A stretch of DNA of 13,854 nucleotides from the NCBI GenBank assembly GCA_964507045.1, contig CAZDOO010000108.1:1-13854 (forward strand), given 5' to 3'. Shown piece after piece: positions 7,047 to 13,854 of this stretch. The notes below the pieces were generated by a model. It saw only the letters and a program-made list of their open reading frames with translations, was not told the DNA's origin and did not search any database. Position numbers and translations under genes: made by a program. This DNA is from UBA8199 sp964507045. Lineage in GTDB: Bacteria; Verrucomicrobiota; Verrucomicrobiia; Limisphaerales; UBA8199. The first letter of the stretch is position 1, and each line of letters opens with the position of its first letter.

Positions 7047-7643
7047 TTACCAATAGGGCACGGTCAGGGTGGGGAGCTTGAGAATGACGATCGGATCGTT
7101 GAGCTTGACGGGGTAGGGGGCGCGCACCGGGCCGATGCTCTCGGGTTGCTCGGGAGCGCAGTAATCGTCCTCCACAATCAGGATACTGCTGACCGGGGAT
7201 GCGTCCTCCGCCACGGCCGGTGTGCCGGCAACAGTGCCGGGCCGGGCCCGGGGAGGCGATGCCTGGTCGTGCTGGATCATGGCGTTAATCACCTGCGGGG
7301 AGACGCCCGCCTGCTTCAATTGGATGATTTGATCGGCGGTGACGTTGAAGGTTCCCGGCGAGTTGGTGACGCAGGCCAGGATGACCCCCTCATCCACCTG
7401 TGCCTGGACCAACCTTTGGATGTCGAGCGCCCCGGGCGCTAGCTGCTGGGCGGGAGGGGGCGGTTGAGTGGTGCCGGGGCCGGGGTCGGCGAGCGCCGGG
7501 GTCGAGGCAATCGCCGCTTCGGCATGGTTTGATGACCCAGGCGCCGGCGAGGCGTCAGGGCTGGTTTGGGCAAAGACTGGGGCCATGATGCCGCCGGCCA
7601 GCATCACTCCCAACACCCGTCCGGGAAATATCCGCAGTTTCAT
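7047..7643 (-). CDS. Small exported Pro/Ala-rich protein of unknown function
   Basis: A 198-residue protein with a clear signal peptide (MKLRIFPGRVLGVMLAGG, cleavage expected after APVFA at 25). A disordered Pro/Ala-rich stretch (28-70) leads to a compact segment (about 73-126) ending TADQIIQLKQAGVSPQVINA, a helical pattern that reads like a short helix-turn-helix 'degradation/assembly' motif seen in other Verrucomicrobiota exported proteins, from memory only. The C-terminus is another Pro-rich tail ending TLTVPYW, with a single cysteine at 91 and another near 162. The start is supported by GAGG (complement of 7648-7651), 4 bases before the ATG. The gene lies 117 bases downstream of gluQ on the same strand and may be in its transcript. 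Function unknown. Confidence 0.8.
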   Translation of the reverse strand: MKLRIFPGRVLGVMLAGGIMAPVFAQTSPDASPAPGSSNHAEAAIASTPALADPGPGTTQPPPPAQQLAPGALDIQRLVQAQVDEGVILACVTNSPGTFNVTADQIIQLKQAGVSPQVINAMIQHDQASPPRARPGTVAGTPAVAEDASPVSSILIVEDDYCAPEQPESIGPVRAPYPVKLNDPIVILKLPTLTVPYW

Positions 7644-7760
7644 ATAACCTCATGCGCTGTTGATGGTTTAGGTTTGCTGCACTGCTATCCGGAAGGTTGG
7701 ACGGGCGGCGGCTCAGCCCTATTCAACCGGGAGCCGGGGCAGGCGAGCCTCCGGGCGCGC

Positions 7761-8603
7761 TCACCAGGCGGCGCGCAGGCTCGCCGGGGTTCGGCCGGCT
7801 GCCCGCAGCCGCCGCAGGCTCAGCGCGTCATGCCGCTTGGCCAGGCGCACGCCCGCGGCGTCCGTCATCAGCGGGCAGTGATAAAACTGCGGCGGTGTCC
7901 AGCCCAGCGCCTGGTAGAGCAACAATTGCCGGGCCGTGCTCGGCAGCAAATCCGCGCCTCGCACCACCTCGGTAATGCCCATCGCCGCGTCGTCCACCGT
8001 GCAGGCCAGTTGATAGGAGGGCACGTCCACCTGCCGCCAGACGACGAAGTCGCCGAAGTCCCGGCCGGCCACGAAGTGGTGCGGGCCACAGTTGCGGTCC
8101 ACAAAGGAGATCGTTTGGCCCTCCGGCACGCGGAAGCGCCAATTGACCCGTGAGCCCGCCGGGGGCGGCGGGGCGTTGTGGGCGCGGCAGGTGCCGGGAT
8201 AGATCGGCTCGCGCTCATCCTCGGCGTGCGGCGCGCGGGCGGCGGTGAGAATATCCTTGCGCGAGCAGGTGCAAGGATAGATGAGCCCCGCGGCGCGCAG
8301 CTGTTCCCAGGCGGCGACGTAGAACTTCCGCCGCTCGCTTTGCGCGTAGGGGCCGAAGGGACCGCCGCAGTCGGGGCCTTCCTGCCACTCGAACCCAAAC
8401 CACTTGAGATCTTCGAGCATGGCGTCCACGAATTCCATCCGGTAGCGCGTGGAATCCAGATCCTCGTTGCGCAGGATCAGGGTGCCGCCTTGCGCGTGGG
8501 CTCGTTCCTGGGCGACCCAGAACGTGCGCGCGTGGCCCAGATGCAGCCAGCCGGTGGGCGACGGCGCGAGCCGCCCGCGGTAAGACTGCGAGACCTGGGG
8601 CAC
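7761..8603 (-). CDS. gluQ: Glutamyl-Q tRNA(Asp) synthetase
   Basis: A 280-residue paralogue of glutamyl-tRNA synthetase that keeps the catalytic half and lacks the anticodon-binding half. Characterised members attach glutamate to queuosine at the wobble position of tRNA(Asp). Seen here: YRGRLAPSPTG at the start, the HIGH-type motif HLGH (21-24), NEDLD (46-50), and the zinc site made of C111, C113, Y135 and C139 (CTC...YPGTC), which is typical of GluQ. A KMSKS-like RLAKR lies at 253-257. Length matches the family. I choose the GTG at 8603, 17 bases after the upstream gene's stop, because the conserved domain starts seven residues later. A TTG at 8642 would add 13 residues and overlap the upstream gene by 22 bases. 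Neither start has a good Shine-Dalgarno. A full-length GluRS with similar motifs is excluded by length. Confidence 0.87.
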   Translation of the reverse strand: MPQVSQSYRGRLAPSPTGWLHLGHARTFWVAQERAHAQGGTLILRNEDLDSTRYRMEFVDAMLEDLKWFGFEWQEGPDCGGPFGPYAQSERRKFYVAAWEQLRAAGLIYPCTCSRKDILTAARAPHAEDEREPIYPGTCRAHNAPPPPAGSRVNWRFRVPEGQTISFVDRNCGPHHFVAGRDFGDFVVWRQVDVPSYQLACTVDDAAMGITEVVRGADLLPSTARQLLLYQALGWTPPQFYHCPLMTDAAGVRLAKRHDALSLRRLRAAGRTPASLRAAW

Positions 8604-8620
8604 CGGGAGGCGGCGGCGGC

Positions 8621-9646
8621 CTACTTGGCCTTGACTACCCAACCGGCCTTGATGTCGGCAGTGCCGGCGTAGGAGGCCTTGCTGCGATCCGCCTGCACGG
8701 ATTGCAGGACGACCTCGCCGACCAGCTTTTCATCCGTGAAAACCACCGCGCCGCTGGCGTCCTTGGTGTCCACGGTCTCATAGAGTTCGAGCTTATCGCC
8801 GGCCTTGAAGCCTTGGTTGCTGCCGAGCGAGACGATGACGGCGTCCTTGCCGGCCACTGCCAATACTTTGCCGGGCGCGGCGCGGACAGCCTGGGCGGCG
8901 GCGTTGGCGGCGGCCGCCTGCTGGCTGGCCGCGGCGGCTTGCTGGCCGGCGGCATTGGCCTTCTGCTTTTGACGGCCGGACTCGGGCAACGTGATGGCGC
9001 TGACCTCGTCGGTGATCTGCTTGAGGGCAATGACCGTTGCCTTGCCCAGCGCGCTCTCCATAAACTCCTTGTTATCGAAGCCGATGCCCCCGCCGTGGCC
9101 GTCCACGGCCACGCCGACGTTGAAGCCCACCCCTTTCTTCGACGCCGTGGATGAGCCGGTCTTGATGATTTTGCGGGTGGCCGCGTCCACCAGGCGCCAG
9201 TCAATGCGCACATCCGAGTCGCTCTGCTTCACGCCCAGGTTGCCCAGGCTGCCCGGCACAAAGCCGCCCAGGCCCACCTTGGTCTGTTTGCTGCCGAAGC
9301 GGGTCACTTTGCCTGTGAACATGAAGTCCGCCGCCGCGAATCCGCCCTTCTCTACCTTTTCGCTCTGCTCCACCCAACCGTCTTCGCCCATCCTAATCTC
9401 CTCCTTGAGCGCGCCGAGTTCGGTGGATTCGAGCATCTGGAACTTATTGATCTTGCCCAATTCGGTGATGAGCATCTCGGACAAGCCTTCCCCCATCGCC
9501 GGCTGCCAGTATTGAATGGCCGCGGTGCTGCCGCTGAAGGGAGCCACAAACAGCGTCGGCAACCCGCCGCTCTCGGCCAGGGCATGGCCGCCCAGTCCGG
9601 TGGCCAATATCATGCTGCACAGTGACGTCAAGAGGTTCTTTTTCAT
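8621..9646 (-). CDS. Exported CsgG/HfaB-family protein
   Basis: A 341-residue protein with a signal peptide (MKKNLLTSLCSMILATGLGG, cleavage expected after HALA at 24). Residues about 29-220 look like a CsgG domain: LFVAPFSG, the helix GEGLSEMLITELGKINKFQ, MLESTELGALKEE, ADFMFTGKVTRFG and VRIDWRLVDAATRKII. An Ala/Gln-rich linker (229-256) follows, then a C-terminal domain (257-340) with GKDAVIVSLGSNQGFKAGD and LVGEVVLQSV, resembling the C-terminal domain of FlgT-like proteins. E. coli CsgG is an outer-membrane lipoprotein pore for curli subunits. Here no lipobox cysteine follows the signal peptide and no curli genes lie nearby, so a curli role should not be assumed. The ATG at 9646 gives a clean signal peptide; the frame extends to 9730 without a signal-like N-terminus. 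It is the first of three same-strand genes with gluQ. Confidence 0.83.
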   Translation of the reverse strand: MKKNLLTSLCSMILATGLGGHALAESGGLPTLFVAPFSGSTAAIQYWQPAMGEGLSEMLITELGKINKFQMLESTELGALKEEIRMGEDGWVEQSEKVEKGGFAAADFMFTGKVTRFGSKQTKVGLGGFVPGSLGNLGVKQSDSDVRIDWRLVDAATRKIIKTGSSTASKKGVGFNVGVAVDGHGGGIGFDNKEFMESALGKATVIALKQITDEVSAITLPESGRQKQKANAAGQQAAAASQQAAAANAAAQAVRAAPGKVLAVAGKDAVIVSLGSNQGFKAGDKLELYETVDTKDASGAVVFTDEKLVGEVVLQSVQADRSKASYAGTADIKAGWVVKAK

Positions 9647-9992
9647 GCGATTCAGTCTTTTGTTGAGTGTTCTCGTTGCTTGCAGTGGATGCGCTTGGAG
9701 ACCGAACCCGCGTCCGGCTCCGCCGTCCACCCGAACCGATCAGGTGTAAACTCGGTTACCCGATACCCGCTTGTCAACGGCAGAATCTGTCCTAATCCCT
9801 TCGCGATGGGGTGCATCGAGCTCAGAATGTGCCGCGCCTATGCGGGAAACAAGTCGGTCCCGGGCGGTCTTTCGCGAGCCAGTTCATCCCGGGCTGGGGA
9901 GAGGCGCGCTGATCGTTCTTGATGAAGCCCGGGCTCGATTGCGCGTGCTGCCATCTGAGGAGCAAGGGAACGGAGGTTTGGGTGAAACGTCC
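9647..9992. other. Intergenic region between sdhB and the CsgG-family gene
   Basis: A 346-base non-coding stretch. On the minus strand a perfect TTGACA (complement of 9772-9777) lies about 125 bases before the CsgG-family start, but no good -10 hexamer sits at the right distance. CCCGGGC occurs three times (9859-9865, 9888-9894, 9928-9934), the last inside the perfect 10-base palindrome AGCCCGGGCT (9926-9935). TTCATC (9883-9888) could pair with GATGAA (9921-9926). No rho-independent terminator for sdhB is evident. Confidence 0.4.
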
Positions 9993-10735
9993 CTACCGGC
10001 CCTTGAGGATGGCAACCCCGTAGTCGCGGTTCATTTTGGCGATGAAGCTGAGGCTGATTTCCTTGGGGCAGACGGCTTCGCAGGAGCCGGTGACGGTGCA
10101 GCTGCCGAAGCCTTCTTGGTCCATTTGCCGGACCATGTTGAGGACGCGCCGGTCCTTCTCGGCCTTGCCCTGCGGCAGGAGATTGAGGTGCGAGACTTTG
10201 GCGGCGACAAAGAGCATGGCGGAGGCGTTCTTGCAGACCGCCACGCACGCGCCGCACCCGATGCACGCGGCAGCATCCATCGCGCGGTCGGCAGCGTCTT
10301 TGGGCACGGGAATGGCGTTGCCGTCGGGCGTGCCCCCGGTGTTTGCCGAGACGAAGCCGCCGGCTTGGATGATGCGGTCGAAGGCGCTGCGGTCCGTGAT
10401 CAGGTCCTTGAGGACCGGGAAGGCCTTCGCGCGCCACGGCTCCAGGGTGATAGTGTCGCCGTCTTTGAAATGCCGCATGTGAAGCTGGCAGGTGGCCGTG
10501 CCGCGGTGGCCGCCGTGCGGGACGCCGTTGATGACGAGCGAGCACATGCCGCAGATGCCTTCGCGGCAGTCGGAATCAAAGGCGATCGGCTCTTCGCCGC
10601 GCGCCAGCAGGCCTTCATTGACGACGTCGAGCATCTCGAGGAAGGACATTTCCCGGAGGACGTCCCGGGCCTGGTAGGTTTCGAACCGGCCCGGGCTGGT
10701 CGTGTTCTGCTGCCGCCAAACTTTGAGAGTCAGGT

Positions 10736-10739
<4 letters not shown>
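9993..10739 (-). CDS. sdhB: Succinate dehydrogenase/fumarate reductase iron-sulfur subunit
   Basis: A 248-residue iron-sulfur protein that carries electrons from the flavoprotein to the membrane quinone site on the cytoplasmic side. The N-terminal ferredoxin fold binds [2Fe-2S] through C58, C63, C66 (CREGICGMC) and C84. The C-terminal domain has CIGCGACVAVC at 159-169 and C214, C220, C224. By family precedent C159, C162, C165 and C224 hold [4Fe-4S], while C169, C214 and C220 hold [3Fe-4S]. All cluster ligands are present. The ATG overlaps the sdhA stop as ATGA (10736-10739) with no strong Shine-Dalgarno, which suggests translational coupling. The sequence type (DSDCREGICGMC, LEPWRAKAFPV) resembles the enzymes of Bacteroidetes and Chlamydiae rather than the E. 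coli type, from memory. Direction of the reaction (succinate oxidation or fumarate reduction) cannot be told from sequence. Confidence 0.97.
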
Positions 10740-12648
<1,909 letters not shown>

Positions 12649-12652
<4 letters not shown>

Positions 12653-13371
12653 ATCAGGGCCTCCTTTCCATAGCCGCAGAGAATGGCCACCGGGATGGAG
12701 GAGTAGCCGAGGAAGATCAGGACCGCGACGACTTGCGCCGCCCTGTCCAGGAACGGGCGATAAGCCTCGTCCCTCCAGCCCAGCGATTGGAACAGGCTGC
12801 TCGCCCCGTGGCTGAGATGCAGGCACAGCAACGCGAGGCCCAGGAGGTAGCAGCCCGAGACCAGCGGATTGCTGAAGCCCACCACCATCATCTTAAAGAT
12901 GTCATGCCGCTCGGCCGGCACTTGGCCCGGCAGCTTCTCCATGAAAGCGGTGAAGTCCTGATGGGTGAAGTTGAGGTATTGCACTTGGGCCGTGTAGTGC
13001 AGCAGGTGATAGGCCAGGAACACAAAGACGATGCACCCGCCCACCAGCATCGTCCGCGAGGCGTAACTGGAGCCGATAGGCTGATAAACCTCATAGGCCT
13101 CCGGCCGCGCCGTCTTGTTTTCCAGAGAGAGTTTGACGGCTGACCAGATGTGCAGCGTCACCATCAGCAGCAGGCCCAGGCGTGCCGGCCAGATCAACTC
13201 AGGGTTGGATTGCAGAAAATAGGCGTAGCGATTGATCGCCTCCCGGCCCAGGAAGATCTGCAGATTGCCGGCCAGGTGCCCGATGACAAACAGCAACAGG
13301 CAACCGCCCGTTATCGCCATGATATACTTCTTACCGAGCGACGACTTGAATACGTTCGTAATGATGTTCAT
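12649..13371 (-). CDS. sdhC: Succinate dehydrogenase cytochrome b subunit (b558 type)
   Basis: A 240-residue integral membrane anchor that binds heme b and quinone and holds SdhAB to the membrane. Five membrane segments are visible at about 15-32, 62-81, 105-127, 163-190 and 210-230, the layout of the single-anchor, diheme B. subtilis-type enzyme. No sdhD is present, as expected. Histidines in or near the segments are H32, H74, H122, H125, H185 and H188; four of these, probably H32, H74, H122 or H125, and H185 or H188, would be the heme ligands by analogy. The ATG at 13371 starts MNIITNVFKSSLGKKYIMA, typical for the family. An in-frame start at 13425 would add 18 residues without family character. 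It is the first gene of sdhCAB. Confidence 0.94.
12660..12664 (-). promoter_or_regulatory. Ribosome binding site of sdhA
   Basis: The complement of 12660-12664 reads GGAGG, 7 bases before the sdhA ATG and inside the last codons of sdhC. It decides the sdhA start against the longer open frame. Confidence 0.8.
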
Positions 13372-13423
13372 CGGCAATCGCACCCGACCAACTGGAGCCG
13401 GTCCAAGACTGGGTAATGGAGGC

Positions 13424-13451
13424 AATCTAAGCGGAAGCCGTTCCTGGTCAA
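13424..13451 (-). promoter_or_regulatory. Candidate sigma-70 promoter of sdhCAB
   Basis: On the minus strand TTGACC (complement of 13446-13451, five of six matches) is followed after 16 bases by TAGATT (complement of 13424-13429, four of six). Transcription would begin near 13417, giving a leader of about 45 bases to the sdhC ATG. The position and quality fit the operon promoter. Confidence 0.5.
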
Positions 13452-13812
13452 GAATACAAAATACGAGAATGTGCTAACCGACTGAAGAATGCCGCATCGT
13501 CCAGCCGGCTCGGGGCGGGGTGCGCCCGCGAGTCGGGCGGATTGGGCTCGATCCCGGTCTCAACCACACCCTTTACGCCCAAACCCGGCCGGCGGCACCC
13601 CCAGAGCGGGCAAAAACCGCCACAAACAAGGCGCTTGATGCCCGGGCCCGCCCTGAATAGGGTCGCGTCATGCTTGGTGAGACCCAAAACCAATTCTCCC
13701 TCACCCGCGCAGCGCTGAGTACGGGCGGGCGCGCAAAAAGCAATTTCTTATCAGTTACTCTCCAGATCAGATTGAACTCTATTTTGGATCTATTTACCAT
13801 TAAGGAGAAGCG
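13452..13812. other. Intergenic region, GC-rich then AT-rich
   Basis: No credible gene. The GC-rich left part holds a 6-bp hairpin, CGCCCG (13523-13528) pairing with CGGGCG (13534-13539). From about 13740 the base composition turns AT-rich up to the gene start at 13813. TTGAAC (13772-13777) and TACCAT (13795-13800) have a 17-base spacing and four of six matches each, but they would start transcription within or after the ribosome binding site, so the true promoter is unresolved. Minus-strand ORFs crossing this stretch look spurious. Confidence 0.5.
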
Positions 13813-13854
13813 ATGAAAATAAGAAACGGATTTGTAGCTAATTCTCACCCGCGC
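13813..13854 (+). CDS. 5' end of a gene cut by the window edge (MKIRNGFVANS...)
   Basis: Only the first 14 codons are present, reading MKIRNGFVANSHPR. The start is well supported: AAGGAG at 13802-13807 lies 5 bases before the ATG, the best-placed ribosome binding site in the window after that of lepB, and the local sequence is AT-rich like a regulatory region. From memory, MKIRNGFVSNSSSSSF is a recurring N-terminus of small bacterial and phage proteins, and this matches its first eight residues. Product and length are unknown. Confidence 0.6.
   Translation, partial: MKIRNGFVANSHPR

Noticed and set aside
9772..9777. Perfect minus-strand TTGACA as -35 of the CsgG-family gene
   Set aside because: No acceptable -10 hexamer lies 15-19 bases downstream; the nearest AT-rich hexamer is 21 bases away.
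13448..13848. Two minus-strand ORFs of 81 and 91 codons
   Set aside because: One reads back through the regulatory region of the gene at 13813; neither has a ribosome binding site or coding character.

Overview
The window is a GC-rich piece of bacterial chromosome, most likely from a Verrucomicrobiota member of the Pedosphaera/Limisphaera type. This is inferred from three things: a very large secreted protein with immunoglobulin-like and FN3-like modules in the style common in that phylum, a succinate dehydrogenase of the B. subtilis/Bacteroidetes/Chlamydiae-like type, and clusters of short intergenic palindromes. It could not be checked by a database search. No tRNA, rRNA, CRISPR array, transposase or integrase gene was seen.

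Layout. Positions 1-450 hold two clusters of short palindromes with no credible gene. A NarL/FixJ-type response regulator follows (539-1210, +). It converges on a 1,045-residue exported multidomain protein (1224-4361, -), whose N-terminal domain I do not recognise. Divergent from that gene is a receiver-only response regulator (4422-4865, +). Next on the + strand come signal peptidase I (lepB, 4989-5570), an 80-residue conserved-looking small protein (5908-6150) and a zinc-ribbon membrane protein with a PH-like tail (6268-7008).

From 7047 to 13371 every gene is on the minus strand. In order of transcription from the right these are: sdhC, sdhA and sdhB, a tight operon in which both junctions are 4-base ATGA overlaps and which is preceded by a plausible sigma-70 promoter; then, after a 346-base gap, a CsgG-family exported protein, glutamyl-Q tRNA(Asp) synthetase (gluQ) and a small exported Pro/Ala-rich protein. 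At the right edge an AT-rich stretch carries a strong ribosome binding site and the first 14 codons of a + strand gene that starts MKIRNGFVANS and runs off the window.

How the parts fit. sdhCAB encodes a complete membrane-anchored succinate:quinone oxidoreductase (cytochrome b anchor, flavoprotein, iron-sulfur protein). LepB would process the exported proteins encoded here. The two regulators have no kinase gene beside them in this window. Most of the window is ordinary housekeeping and cell-envelope content. The least explained items are the N-terminal domain of the large secreted protein, the palindrome clusters upstream of the first regulator, and the truncated gene in the AT-rich edge.
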